Notes: generated from the letters alone by a model not told the origin. A DNA stretch of 64,000 nt from CAYNNP01 sp964398215 (GCA_964398215.1 CAYNNP010000004.1:1-64000), one strand, 5' to 3'; positions 7,711-16,462 are shown, numbered from the stretch's first letter. Translations and numbers: made by a program.

Positions 7711-9048
7711 ATGATGAATATGAATGTAAAAAAGGCAGTCTGGATGGTTCGAATAATGGCTTTGGGTTTGGCGGTCATTGTCGTGGCGTCTTCACAGGCG
7801 TGGGGGCAGGTCTCAGGACGAGGGGCAAGATTGTCTGGCGCGAATAGCATTCGAGGAGCAAGGGGCGTGACGAGGGCGCCGTCAATACGTGGTTCATCAG
7901 GGATCACGCGTGGAGTCCCGTCGTCAGCCTTTCGAGCACCATCGTCAACCATTCGGAGGCCGTCTGCAACGTTTCGAGCACCGTCAGCAACGATTCGAGC
8001 ACCGTCAGCAAACTTCCGAGCACCATCGTCCATTTCGCGGGTACCGTCCTCCATTTCGCGAGTGCCATCATCAAGGTTCTCAGTACCGAGTTCAGCGTTC
8101 CGCACGCCCTCCAGCTTTCCGTCACGAGCGGGTAGTTACCGGGGACAGCGAAGTCCGTCGATCGGTGTTCGCTCGCCTTTGAGTGGGGCTTCGATTTTGC
8201 GTTACCCGTCTTCGTCGATTTATACACGCGGGTACTCGTTTGGCACATCGCTGAACTCTCCGTACTACGGCTCTAGCATCAGGTACTCGAACGTTCCGTC
8301 AGTGGGTGGGATTTCTATCTACAGTTATCGTTCGCCATCGGGTGTGTACACAACGCCAAGCTATGCTGCCCCTTACTACAACGCAGCCAGTGCAAACAAC
8401 GAAGCGTACATTCGCGATCTGGAAAACCAAAAACAGTTGGCACTAGTTCAAGAATTACGACTGCGAGCTGAACTTGAACGAGAACGATCTGCAAACAGGA
8501 TTGAATCTGCAAGGCCGCCATCCGCTCCGGCGCCACAGCAAGCAAACGGCTCACCGCAATTTGCAATGGGTACATCACTGCTAACCGACAGTATCCGTGG
8601 GTTGGATGATGCCGACGTGTGGATGGACTACTTGAAACCAGATCAGGTTGCTCGAGCAATGGAGGCTGGAGACAAGACGTCGCTGAATCGACTTGCAATG
8701 GCGTTCACGGGCGTTGCTGCGAACCCAAAACTCGCTCGCATTTCGTCGCTGCCTGGGTTCAACGAGACAATGCAAACACTAGGGTCGTTTTTGGAACCTG
8801 GCACCAACGCCCCTGCACCGATCTCGAATCCTTCAACCGAACCAGTTCGTTACGGCAGCCCAACTCCAGCTGCTGAACCGTCACCAGCAGTGATCGAACA
8901 AGGCACGCACTCAATTTTGGAAACCGAAGGCGATTCTTCTGCGGCTGACATTGAACAAGCAAAAGATAGTGCGGTGGAAGAAATTGAGCTGCCTGCTCCG
9001 CTACCGCTAAACGCACCACAGATTGTGGAAAACGCCGAGGAAGTCTAG
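7711..9048 (+). CDS. Exported heptapeptide-repeat protein of unknown function
   Basis: A 445-residue protein I do not recognise. A signal peptide is evident at residues 1-32 (ending AWGQ). Residues 68-136 consist of about ten 7-residue units of the form R-x-P-S-S/A-x-x, low in acidic residues and rich in Arg, Ser and Pro. A Ser/Tyr-rich stretch (about 137-230) follows, then a charged helical segment containing ELRLRAELERER, a globular-looking domain (about 285-365) and an acidic Pro/Glu-rich tail. The layout suggests a surface or periplasmic protein with a basic extended arm, perhaps binding polyanions; this is speculation. Three in-frame ATGs lie at the start (7711, 7714, 7720). A strong terminator follows at 9081. 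Confidence 0.7.
   Translation: MMNMNVKKAVWMVRIMALGLAVIVVASSQAWGQVSGRGARLSGANSIRGARGVTRAPSIRGSSGITRGVPSSAFRAPSSTIRRPSATFRAPSATIRAPSANFRAPSSISRVPSSISRVPSSRFSVPSSAFRTPSSFPSRAGSYRGQRSPSIGVRSPLSGASILRYPSSSIYTRGYSFGTSLNSPYYGSSIRYSNVPSVGGISIYSYRSPSGVYTTPSYAAPYYNAASANNEAYIRDLENQKQLALVQELRLRAELERERSANRIESARPPSAPAPQQANGSPQFAMGTSLLTDSIRGLDDADVWMDYLKPDQVARAMEAGDKTSLNRLAMAFTGVAANPKLARISSLPGFNETMQTLGSFLEPGTNAPAPISNPSTEPVRYGSPTPAAEPSPAVIEQGTHSILETEGDSSAADIEQAKDSAVEEIELPAPLPLNAPQIVENAEEV
7912..8118 (+). repeat. 21-bp coding tandem repeat (heptapeptide array)
   Basis: About ten consecutive 21-base units encode R-x-P-S-S/A-x-x heptapeptides, for example RAPSATI, RAPSANF, RVPSSIS and RVPSSRF. Units are degenerate at the DNA level but strictly in register, so the array keeps the reading frame and can grow or shrink by whole units. 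Confidence 0.85.
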
Positions 9049-9080
9049 CTCTCGCGTTCGCGAAAATTGATCTTCAACGC

Positions 9081-9111
9081 ATGACGGGCAATCTCGCCCG
9101 TCATTTTTTTT
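9081..9111 (+). terminator. Rho-independent terminator
   Basis: ATGACGGGC and GCCCGTCAT form a perfect 9-bp stem with a 6-base loop, followed by a run of eight T residues. It lies 33 bases after the stop of the heptapeptide-repeat gene. Confidence 0.9.
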
Positions 9112-9294
9112 GCCAATTCAGTGAGTCGCAGCGCACTTGGCGCGTTTTTCTTGAAAGTCGCCGATGGATTGCATTCTGTTTTGTTTCAATTGGCGCGTGA
9201 TTGATAGTAAATTGTCAAACATGACTTTGGCGCAGCGTGCCGTATCCGGAAGAGGAGTGACCATAGTCAGCCGCAAACCACAGGCCGATCCAGA

Positions 9295-11958
9295 ATGAAT
9301 CGAACAACCCCGCTCGCCATCTTGCTGTTTGTGTTGACTATTTTGTTGACGCCGGGGCCGGCGATCGCAGACGTGACGCTGCCACAGATCTTTTCAAGCA
9401 ACATGGTGCTTCAGCGCGAATTGCCCGTGCCGATCTGGGGCACCGCTGATCCAAGCGAAGAGGTCTCTGTGAAGTTTGCAGGCCAGTCCAAACAGGCAAA
9501 GGCAGACTCCGCTGGCAAGTGGATGATCTTGCTAGATCCGCTGGCAACATCCAACCAAGAACAAGCGTTGCTGGTTGAAGGAAACAACAGACTGGAGCTT
9601 ACCGGCGTGTTGGTCGGCGAAGTTTGGTTGTGCAGCGGCCAGTCGAACATGGCCGATTCGTTCAACTCAAGCAAGAATCGATTTATCGAACCAAAATATT
9701 TCGACAAAGGCTTGGCTCGCATGCGAGTCTCTACTCGGCGAGGCTGGACGGGGATCGACGAAAAAACACAACGAACGGTCTCGCGGGTTGGATTCTACTT
9801 TGGCGAAAAATTGTATCGAGAGCTGGATGTACCGGTCGGTCTGATCCTGCGTTACAACTCCGGGACTCCGATTCAGGCGTGGATTCCCAAGAACGACTCG
9901 GAAGTGATTCGAAAGCGGCTTGGCATTCCAAAAGATTGGAATGATTCTGCTGAAAACCGTAACCCTGGCGTTCAGTTCGCCGACAAGATTGAACCGATCG
10001 TACCCGTTTGTTTTCGCGGTGTGATCTGGTACCAAGGCGAACGCAACGCCAAAACACAGACAAGCTACGAATACCGGCAACTGTTGCCTTTCATGATCGA
10101 TAATTGGCGACGACTGTTTGCTGATCGTGCAAAAACACCAGTGCGAAAGTTTCCTTTCTATTACGTTCAAGTGCCAACTCAAGAGGCGAGTGGCGAGTGG
10201 CCTTGGCTGCGCGACTCCATGCGTCGCGTGCTTGCGACAACGCAAAACACCGGGATGGCGGTCTTCTATGATCACGGCCCAAGTCTGCATCCACGCGACA
10301 AACACCATGCAGGGCAACGGCTAGCCCTTTGGGCACTGGCCAAAGACTACGGCAGAACAAAGCTGCAGTATTCCGGACCATTACTCAAGGGCGTCACGTA
10401 CCGTGGCAGCACAGCTGAACTGCGTTTCGACCATATCGCTGACGGACTCAGGAATCCAAGTGGCGACGACTCAGACCTCAAGTTCTTTGAGATCGCTGGC
10501 GAAGATGGCAAGTACGTTTCCGCCGAGGCAAAGATCGTTGGTGACCAGGTACATGTGACGAGTTCGCAGATTAGCGATCCAAAATTTGTGCGTTACCTTT
10601 TTCGCAAACCGCAGCCTGATTCCGCCATCAGTCTTGTCAACTCAGCTGGCTTGCCTGCATCAAGCTTCACGACGGATGAATTCAAGCCGCCGCGCGAACC
10701 AGTTGCAAAGACCGCCCAAAGAGGAAAGCTGACCGAAGCCGAATCGGCCAAACGCAAATCGAGCCGAGCCGCAAAACGCGCTGAACGGAAGAAGAATTCG
10801 CCGGCCAGAGTCATGAAGGCAGAGGACGCCGCTGCGTTGAAGGAATCCAATGGACTCGCTCCGGAAATCATCGACTTGTCGTCCGAAGATATTTCATTTG
10901 CCAAAGAGCAGCATCTTGCCGATCTCAAGGAGCCGTTTCTCGATACCGCGCCGGAGGACATGGCGGATGGTATCGAAGTAGGTGAGTTTGGGAGTGATAG
11001 CGGCAACAAAAAAGCGATCTTGTCGCTGGCCAGAGAAATTGCCGCCGGCCAACACGGCCAAGTTGACAGCTTGTTGATTCACCACGATGGGCGATTGATC
11101 TTTGAGTCATACTACCGTCGCGGACGGGCCAACTATCCCCATTACCAAATGTCAATCACCAAGTCGTACACGGCGCTGGCCCTGGGACGATGCGTTGAGT
11201 TGGGTTATCTGAAGATGTCGGATCTGGATCGTCCTGTACTCGAGTTTCTAAAGGATGTCGATCAGGGGAAACTCGCGGCAGGCTGTGACACGATCACGTT
11301 GCGTGACGCGCTGAATATGCACTCAGGGATTCGCGTTGACAAAGAAACGTTCAACAAGCTTCGTCAAACACCTAGCAAGCTTAAGGGCCAAGGTCAGATC
11401 CAGGCCTACTTTGAAAACACGGCGCCCATCACCGCAAAGTCCAAGCAATACAAGTACCAGTCATCCGACCCATCGATTGTGATGCAAGTGATTGAAACGG
11501 TGGTGCCTGGGCCTGCTGAGGAATTCATCAAACGGGAATTACTGGCGCGGCTGGGAGTCTCGAAGTTTGGCTGGCAGGATGATGTCAGCGGTTTGCCAAA
11601 GTCTGCCGCTGGCAGCAGCATGCGGTCACGCGACATGATCAAGTGGGGAATGCTGGTTCAGAGCGGCGGAAAGTGGGATGGCGAGCAATTGGTGCCAGCG
11701 GAATTTATCCAAAAAGCGACTTCCAAAATCCACACGAACCGGCAAGGCACTTCGTACGGATTCTTTTGGTGGCGCAACGAAGTCATTGTCGATGGAAAGG
11801 CATACGACATGAAATCAGGCCGCGGAGCTGGTGGTCAATTCATCATGATGATTGATGAACTGGATTTGATCATCGCGATCACATCTCACAACAACGGCAT
11901 GGGCGAAATGCTCAAGACCGCGCCGCAGCGCATCATTCCTGCGCTGGCAATACGCTAG
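9295..11958 (+). CDS. Fusion: sialate O-acetylesterase-like domain plus beta-lactamase-like serine hydrolase
   Basis: An 887-residue exported protein (signal peptide 1-25, ending AIAD) with two unrelated hydrolase domains. Residues about 28-460 resemble sialate O-acetylesterases of the SGNH superfamily: a SNMVLQRELPVPIWG beta-sandwich start, GQSNM with nucleophile S117, and D335-x-x-H338 as the catalytic pair. A lysine/arginine-rich linker spans about 467-510. Residues about 560-887 resemble class C beta-lactamase and penicillin-binding serine hydrolases: SITK at 620-623 is the S-x-x-K nucleophile motif, and YQS near 720 may replace the usual Y-x-N/S. The protein may remove acetyl groups and cleave a second ester or peptide bond on one glycan; the pairing of activities is inferred. 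Confidence 0.85.
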   Translation: MNRTTPLAILLFVLTILLTPGPAIADVTLPQIFSSNMVLQRELPVPIWGTADPSEEVSVKFAGQSKQAKADSAGKWMILLDPLATSNQEQALLVEGNNRLELTGVLVGEVWLCSGQSNMADSFNSSKNRFIEPKYFDKGLARMRVSTRRGWTGIDEKTQRTVSRVGFYFGEKLYRELDVPVGLILRYNSGTPIQAWIPKNDSEVIRKRLGIPKDWNDSAENRNPGVQFADKIEPIVPVCFRGVIWYQGERNAKTQTSYEYRQLLPFMIDNWRRLFADRAKTPVRKFPFYYVQVPTQEASGEWPWLRDSMRRVLATTQNTGMAVFYDHGPSLHPRDKHHAGQRLALWALAKDYGRTKLQYSGPLLKGVTYRGSTAELRFDHIADGLRNPSGDDSDLKFFEIAGEDGKYVSAEAKIVGDQVHVTSSQISDPKFVRYLFRKPQPDSAISLVNSAGLPASSFTTDEFKPPREPVAKTAQRGKLTEAESAKRKSSRAAKRAERKKNSPARVMKAEDAAALKESNGLAPEIIDLSSEDISFAKEQHLADLKEPFLDTAPEDMADGIEVGEFGSDSGNKKAILSLAREIAAGQHGQVDSLLIHHDGRLIFESYYRRGRANYPHYQMSITKSYTALALGRCVELGYLKMSDLDRPVLEFLKDVDQGKLAAGCDTITLRDALNMHSGIRVDKETFNKLRQTPSKLKGQGQIQAYFENTAPITAKSKQYKYQSSDPSIVMQVIETVVPGPAEEFIKRELLARLGVSKFGWQDDVSGLPKSAAGSSMRSRDMIKWGMLVQSGGKWDGEQLVPAEFIQKATSKIHTNRQGTSYGFFWWRNEVIVDGKAYDMKSGRGAGGQFIMMIDELDLIIAITSHNNGMGEMLKTAPQRIIPALAIR

Positions 11959-11997
11959 AGCCTCAAAGCGTATTTGAACGTGATTGAAAAGCCGTAG

Positions 11998-12017
11998 CTG
12001 GTGGCATCAGCCACCAG
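11998..12017. repeat. Perfect intergenic stem-loop, possibly a repeat element
   Basis: CTGGTGGC at 11998-12005 and GCCACCAG at 12010-12017 make an 8-bp perfect stem with loop ATCA. It lies between the convergent ends of the fusion hydrolase (11958) and the exported protein (12064). No T-run follows, so it is either a weak bidirectional terminator or a member of a dispersed repeat family; a GCGAAGCGTGAGCGCC stretch next to it also looks repeat-like. Confidence 0.45.
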
Positions 12018-12063
12018 AAAGCAGAAAACGCCGCGCTTTTGGCGAAGCGTGAGCGCCGATGTT

Positions 12064-12933
12064 CTATTGTTTCTTGGCCGTTCGTTTTACGTCATCGACG
12101 ATTTTCTCAGTCATTCTTGATCGGTATTCCATCAACGTATTTGGGCCACTGAAACCTACAACCGTTTCGTCCCAATCAAGCTGCTTGCTCAGCATACGGC
12201 CGTTGTCGATATCAAATCGGATCGTACCATTGCTGAGTTGCTGGACCACTTGAGCACGCACCGATTCTTGATCCATTGGTGTTAGTGGCTCGCTCTTTAC
12301 TGAAAGAGTTGCAACTCCTGTTTCGACCTTCACAAGCTTGTAGACTTCGCGAATCTTGATTGGTTTTACAAGACCGTCTTCGGTTCGTGTTTTGACTTCG
12401 CGCGGAACGCTCCAGCGATCACCGATCTTCAATGCCTTTTCTGGTAACGCCAGGGTGATTGGCCCCATTCCGAGGGTTGCTTCTGTGCCGCCCGAACTTT
12501 TCCGATTGATAACTTGGCCGGTCAAGTTGATCGTCAGGGTTGAAAGTTCTTTTCCCATTTGATCGGCAACCTTTCGGAACATCCTGGGGACGTCGTCCTT
12601 CGAATTGCTAGACCAGCGAATTTCGTCTTCATCATCTTTCTGCTGTGTCATCTGAACTTCGTCGATCACATGAGCAAAGGTAACCTGATTAGGTTGTTGC
12701 TCGGTCACATCCCAGTGTCTTTTACTGATGGTGTGAACTTGTGAAATCCCCTCCGTTCCTTGCACACGAGTCTTCGTCTTGGCGACGTGAGTAACCTCGT
12801 AGTGAATTTGTTCTCCCTTCTTGAGCTTGTATCGCAACAAGTAGGTAGCGGCATCGTCTTGGGCGATACCGAAAGAAACAAAAGAAACTGTCAGCAAAGC
12901 GATCATTATTCGGGCCACGATACGTATCTCCAT
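12064..12933 (-). CDS. Exported protein of unknown function (DUF6263-like features)
   Basis: A 289-residue protein with a signal peptide at residues 1-24 (ending FGIAQ). The mature part starts with LLRYKLKKGEQIHYEV, a beta-rich opening also found in planctomycete proteins of the DUF6263 kind, and continues with alternating beta strands and a central ITLALPEKALKIGDRW segment. No catalytic motif is visible. It is a single gene, convergent with the fusion hydrolase and 133 bp upstream of the cytochrome gene's stop on the same strand. The family link is a resemblance from memory, so treat it as hypothetical. Confidence 0.6.
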   Translation of the reverse strand: MEIRIVARIMIALLTVSFVSFGIAQDDAATYLLRYKLKKGEQIHYEVTHVAKTKTRVQGTEGISQVHTISKRHWDVTEQQPNQVTFAHVIDEVQMTQQKDDEDEIRWSSNSKDDVPRMFRKVADQMGKELSTLTINLTGQVINRKSSGGTEATLGMGPITLALPEKALKIGDRWSVPREVKTRTEDGLVKPIKIREVYKLVKVETGVATLSVKSEPLTPMDQESVRAQVVQQLSNGTIRFDIDNGRMLSKQLDWDETVVGFSGPNTLMEYRSRMTEKIVDDVKRTAKKQ

Positions 12934-13066
12934 TTACGTATGTCATCAAACTGAAGCAGACCGCAGACTCGCAAAATATCGAATCTGTCGCAATAGCTTA
13001 TTTACAAGCTTGGAGGTCGTTACTTCTACAGAATGCCGGATTTTCGGCCATCTGATCAAAGGCTTG

Positions 13067-14521
13067 CTATTCTCGTTGGCCAGGATCCTGTCCGTTCGCC
13101 TTTGCCTTCAAAGCCTCCAGGAATTCCTTTGTTGCTTTGGGGTCGACTCTGACGTGGTGGTCACGGAGTTTGGGAAAGATACTTTTCTCCGCTGTATCAA
13201 GCCGCAGATGGTCGCCCGCTCGCTTGGGCATGTGGCAATCAATGCAGTTGTCAGCCAGGGACTCGCCCAGCTGCTCGTGCTTGCCGCACTGAGAAACTTG
13301 ATGGCAATTCAAGCAGCGTTTTGAAAACAATTTCATGTCGCCGCGCTCCAAGTGGTGTGGATCGTGGCAGTCAACACAGGTCATTTGCGTTTTCGTAAAG
13401 CAACCACTTTTCGACAAACGCAACAACTGATTACTGGTATGGACGCTATTGGCCTTGGATTGATCATCGGACACTTGAAAATGCTCTGCCAAGTCGTCTC
13501 CCGGTTTAAAACTGAAGGGCGGAGTGACGTTTGGGTTGACGCCCGAGTGGCACTGGCTGCACACCATCAGTTCGCGTTCGCGAGAAAGTTTTGTTGGCAC
13601 GACAAGGTGCTTCGATTTCTTTTCGTCCGGATTAGCTTTGTGGTAGGCAACGTGTTTAGCGCCAGGGCCATGGCAACGTTCGCACGAAATTCCAAAGATC
13701 GCAGTCTGCGGTGTGTAGTGATTCGGTGGTTCACGAAAATCAATGTACGTCGTGTGGCATTCGACGCATCGCTGCGGAATCGGTCGCGCGTAGGCAGCAT
13801 CTCCATCCAAGAAACCGGGACTGTTGATCCAGTCGTCTTCGCTTGTGAGGTACGAAACATTCATTTGGTAGAGGCGTTCGCCGTGCCAATACAAATAGGT
13901 CTGCGCCATCTTGGACGACCCAAACGTGATGTCAAACGGGACTTCGAATCCCCAGTCAAAGAACTCAACTTGCTGGAAGCATTTTCCGTCACGCGTGACC
14001 ATCCGAAAACTAACTTCGTTGCTCGAGGTCTCCATTACATTGGAACCAGCTTCAAACGACCCGCGAACCATTTCCGGCGACGATGGCTGGCTGGTCAGAT
14101 AGTGCGAAGTGTTGACAAATGAGTCATGCTTTTTTTGATGACATGATCTGCATTGCGCTGTACCAACGTAGCCAGGGTTGTCGCCGGATTCTTTCAGATC
14201 AGCAGGAGGTTTTTTGGGGAGCGATGCAGGAATGAACGGAACCTCCACACCTACGTTCGGGTATCCTTGCTTGCCAACAAAGAAATAGCCGGTTGGGTCA
14301 CGCTCGACAAACAGATCGCGTGGAACCACCCTTCCGACGCCCTCGCTCCACAGCTTGGCATAGTCGAAACTTGGCTCATCCTGTTCAATTTCTTTGTTGG
14401 CTCGCTTCGCCTCTCGTCGCTTGAGACGGTCAATATCATCATCCTGGCCCTGCTTGCTAAACAAAAAGAATGCCGTCAATCCGATCACAAGAACTGCGGC
14501 GATGCCAACAAATCTCTTCAT
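13067..14521 (-). CDS. Membrane-anchored heptaheme cytochrome c
   Basis: A 484-residue protein anchored by one N-terminal hydrophobic helix (about 5-21). Seven canonical CxxCH heme-attachment motifs begin at C124, C252, C280, C321, C382, C403 and C426. Additional histidines (for example HYLTSQP and HH after CVDCH) can supply distal ligands. The arrangement matches cytochrome c554/NrfA-like multiheme proteins of planctomycetes and indicates electron transfer on the outer face of the cytoplasmic membrane. No catalytic subunit is adjacent, so its redox partner is unknown. A shorter CxxCH protein is encoded at 22879, but the two are not in one operon. Confidence 0.88.
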   Translation of the reverse strand: MKRFVGIAAVLVIGLTAFFLFSKQGQDDDIDRLKRREAKRANKEIEQDEPSFDYAKLWSEGVGRVVPRDLFVERDPTGYFFVGKQGYPNVGVEVPFIPASLPKKPPADLKESGDNPGYVGTAQCRSCHQKKHDSFVNTSHYLTSQPSSPEMVRGSFEAGSNVMETSSNEVSFRMVTRDGKCFQQVEFFDWGFEVPFDITFGSSKMAQTYLYWHGERLYQMNVSYLTSEDDWINSPGFLDGDAAYARPIPQRCVECHTTYIDFREPPNHYTPQTAIFGISCERCHGPGAKHVAYHKANPDEKKSKHLVVPTKLSRERELMVCSQCHSGVNPNVTPPFSFKPGDDLAEHFQVSDDQSKANSVHTSNQLLRLSKSGCFTKTQMTCVDCHDPHHLERGDMKLFSKRCLNCHQVSQCGKHEQLGESLADNCIDCHMPKRAGDHLRLDTAEKSIFPKLRDHHVRVDPKATKEFLEALKAKANGQDPGQRE

Positions 14522-14714
14522 TTTGCTAATCTAGGGGGGTTGGCGGCCAGGCCGGAGGAAAATTACTGGAATCAATCGGAGAAATTTCTGATAAGTCCCG
14601 ATGGTTACTACATAGACGATTGCAGAGCGGCATGAAATCGCGCATAGTGGGGGGTAAGAGTTCCTGATTGCAGGATTTTTGATTCTAAAAATTTATTTGG
14701 TTGAGCCCAATCCA

Positions 14715-14900
14715 ATGCGTCGCACGTTTGCATTTTTGTTTTTTGTTGTCCTATGCACACCTTGCCTTGTCGGATGCGGCAAAGGCGAAAACTCCGTAGT
14801 CACCGGAAATGATATGGATAAGATCATAGCCGAAGGAGAGGCACAAGAAGCCGCCGCAAACGAGGCGGCTGCGAAAGAGGGCGAAGGCGAGCCAGGATAA
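14715..14900 (+). CDS. Small lipoprotein upstream of the DUF1559 pair
   Basis: A 61-residue protein starting at ATG 14715. It has an N-terminal MRR, a hydrophobic core and a lipobox LVGC, so C21 or its neighbour should be lipidated. The mature peptide is about 40 residues, highly charged and Ala/Glu-rich (AAANEAAAKEGEGEPG), likely a short helix with a flexible end. I recall similar tiny lipoproteins beside DUF1559 genes in planctomycetes, which suggests they work together at the envelope. It precedes the first DUF1559 gene by 115 bp. Function unknown. Confidence 0.65.
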   Translation: MRRTFAFLFFVVLCTPCLVGCGKGENSVVTGNDMDKIIAEGEAQEAAANEAAAKEGEGEPG

Positions 14901-14954
14901 CAAGCTAGGCGGATTTGTTAGTCGCCGTGACATTTGATTTTATTTTAAAACACA

Positions 14955-15010
14955 CGCGTGGTTGCGCGTTTTTAAATTTTGTTTTGTTTCTTTTTTGTTC
15001 TTTTTGGAGA
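14955..15010 (+). promoter_or_regulatory. U-rich leader of DUF1559 copy 1, with stem-loop and ribosome binding site
   Basis: The segment before ATG 15016 contains ACGCG/CGCGT arms around GGTTG (about 14955-14970), then a long T-rich tract, then the ribosome binding site GGAGA at 15006-15010. The second copy has a similar GCGCA/TGCGC stem-loop followed by T-rich sequence and the same GGAGA. This suggests a shared leader structure in both mRNAs. Confidence 0.45.
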
Positions 15011-15015
15011 AATTG

Positions 15016-16230
15016 ATGAGAGCGAATGCTACCCATCGTAGCGGTTTTACCTTGGTAGAATTGCTGGTCGTCATTGCCATCATCGGCATTTTGGTCGGCC
15101 TTTTGCTTCCTGCTGTGCAGGCAGCCCGTGAAGCGGCTCGTCGTATGAGTTGCAGTAACAACTTCAAGCAAATCGGCTTGGCAGTTCACAATTACCACAG
15201 TACCTACAAACGTTTGCCAACAAACCAATCGGGTACCTGGACAGCTAACAATCGTGATTGTAACTCAAACCGAGTTCTTCACTCTTGGTTGGTTGGACTG
15301 ACACCATTCGTTGAGCAACAAGCTCTGTGGGAAATGATTTCTAACCCAAGCACGCAAACGACTGATGGAACTACTCCATGTGCTGACGGCGGAATCTGGC
15401 CAGCATTGGGTCCGGATGTTGATCGATTGAACTACGTTCCTTACGCGACAGAAGTTCCTACTTTCCGTTGCCCTAGCGATCCAGAGACCAGCCCAGCTGG
15501 TGGTGGACGTAACAACTACGCTGCTTGCATCGGTGATGCAATTGACCGTGTTGATCATGGTGGATTGAACGAACGTCAGATTCCACAAACCACCCCAACG
15601 AATATCGGAACTGTTGCTCAAGGTTGGATGGTGACTCGTTCACGTTCTGCTAACCGTGGATTCTTCTGGAACCGTCGACAACTGCGATTCCGCGATATCC
15701 AGGATGGTTTGTCCAACACAATCTGTGCTGGTGAAATGGCATCATGTGCTCGAACTCGTCAGGTCAAAGGCACCATTGTTCGCAACCAAGGTTCAGAAGC
15801 CATGAAGAGCAATCCTAAGGGAACTGCAGATGCACTGAGAGACCCAGAGCGTCCACAGTTCTTCAGAACTGGCTTGACTTATTTTGAGGATGACTTTGCT
15901 CGTGGAACACGATGGGCCGATGGTCGTCCAACCACCGGTTGTGTCCAAACCATTTTGCCTCCGAATAGCCCTAACCTGCTTGCATCCGGTTCTCTCAGCG
16001 ATCCGATCATGAGTGTAGGTAGCTACCACCAAGGTGGTGCACACATTCTGATGGGTGATGGTGCGGTTATCTTCATGACCGACAGCGTAGAAGCTGGTGA
16101 CGGTTTCGCTCGTGCAGTTGAGCGAAGCGGTGGTCCTCTTGGCCCAGGCTCTGCGAGTCCCTACGGACTTTGGGGTGCTCTTGGTACTCGTGGCATGAAA
16201 GAACAGGTTGAAGAGCAATTGAACCAGTAG
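15016..16230 (+). CDS. DUF1559 protein with prepilin-type N-terminus, copy 1
   Basis: A 404-residue protein. The start at ATG 15016 is fixed by GGAGA 5 bases upstream. The N-terminus is a type IV prepilin signal: basic leader, cleavage after G10, then FTLVE with the conserved E15 at +5 and a hydrophobic helix. The body is the planctomycete DUF1559 (SBP_bac_10) domain. The H-x9-DG motif runs from H338 to D348-G349, near the C-terminus. DUF1559 proteins are hugely amplified in planctomycetes and are thought to be exported pseudopilin-like surface proteins; their precise role is unknown. An identical copy follows in tandem. Confidence 0.93.
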   Translation: MRANATHRSGFTLVELLVVIAIIGILVGLLLPAVQAAREAARRMSCSNNFKQIGLAVHNYHSTYKRLPTNQSGTWTANNRDCNSNRVLHSWLVGLTPFVEQQALWEMISNPSTQTTDGTTPCADGGIWPALGPDVDRLNYVPYATEVPTFRCPSDPETSPAGGGRNNYAACIGDAIDRVDHGGLNERQIPQTTPTNIGTVAQGWMVTRSRSANRGFFWNRRQLRFRDIQDGLSNTICAGEMASCARTRQVKGTIVRNQGSEAMKSNPKGTADALRDPERPQFFRTGLTYFEDDFARGTRWADGRPTTGCVQTILPPNSPNLLASGSLSDPIMSVGSYHQGGAHILMGDGAVIFMTDSVEAGDGFARAVERSGGPLGPGSASPYGLWGALGTRGMKEQVEEQLNQ

Positions 16231-16252
16231 GTTCCATTATTTGACCAATTTG

Positions 16253-16286
16253 AACCCGCTTGGAATATTCCAAGCGGGTTTTTTTT
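16253..16286 (+). terminator. Rho-independent terminator after DUF1559 copy 1
   Basis: AACCCGCTTGG and CCAAGCGGGTT form an 11-bp perfect stem with loop AATATT, running into eight T residues. It is 22 bases after the stop, so each DUF1559 copy should make its own transcript. Confidence 0.92.
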
Positions 16287-16353
16287 ATGCCTCCCGCGTT
16301 ATGTATTAGACGCAAAATTGTGCCTCAGCCCACTTTATCAGCTAAATCTTTCA

Positions 16354-16386
16354 TACCCCATCAATAGGGACTCCCTATTGGGGGTA
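16354..16386. promoter_or_regulatory. Near-perfect palindrome upstream of DUF1559 copy 2
   Basis: TACCCC-AT-CAATAGGGA at 16354-16370 is mirrored by TCCCTATTG-GGGGTA at 16372-16386, with one central base and a two-base bulge. It lies in the 155-bp spacer between copies, downstream of the first terminator and about 75 bases before the second start. It could be an operator or mRNA hairpin. I see no counterpart before copy 1. Confidence 0.45.
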
Positions 16387-16404
16387 AATCTGGGTATGGT
16401 TTTA

Positions 16405-16457
16405 CTACCGCGCAGTTGCGCATTTGAGATTTTTTCTTTTTTGTTCTTTTTTGGAGA
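16405..16457 (+). promoter_or_regulatory. U-rich leader of DUF1559 copy 2
   Basis: A GCGCA-GT-TGCGC stem-loop (about 16411-16422) is followed by a T-rich tract and GGAGA at 16453-16457, 5 bases before ATG 16463. It parallels the leader of copy 1 in layout while its sequence outside the duplicated unit is different. Confidence 0.4.
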
Positions 16458-16462
16458 AATTG

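Larger units (their letters stand above)
15001..16292 (+). repeat. Direct repeat copy 1 (1292 bp, DUF1559 gene plus terminator)
   Basis: This copy and 16448-17739 appear identical throughout: both encoded proteins match residue for residue, and so do the antisense-frame translations, which requires identical nucleotides. Identity begins in the T-run before GGAGA and ends at ATGCCT after the terminator. Only 155 bp separates the copies. Confidence 0.92.

Noticed and set aside
7912..8118. CRISPR-like array
   Set aside because: The units are contiguous 21-bp coding repeats without spacers, in one reading frame, and there are no cas genes.
7644..8248. Long repetitive open frames on the opposite strand of the heptapeptide-repeat gene
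   Set aside because: They mirror the 21-bp coding repeats. The plus-strand frame has a signal peptide, a complete gene structure and a terminator; the antisense frames do not.
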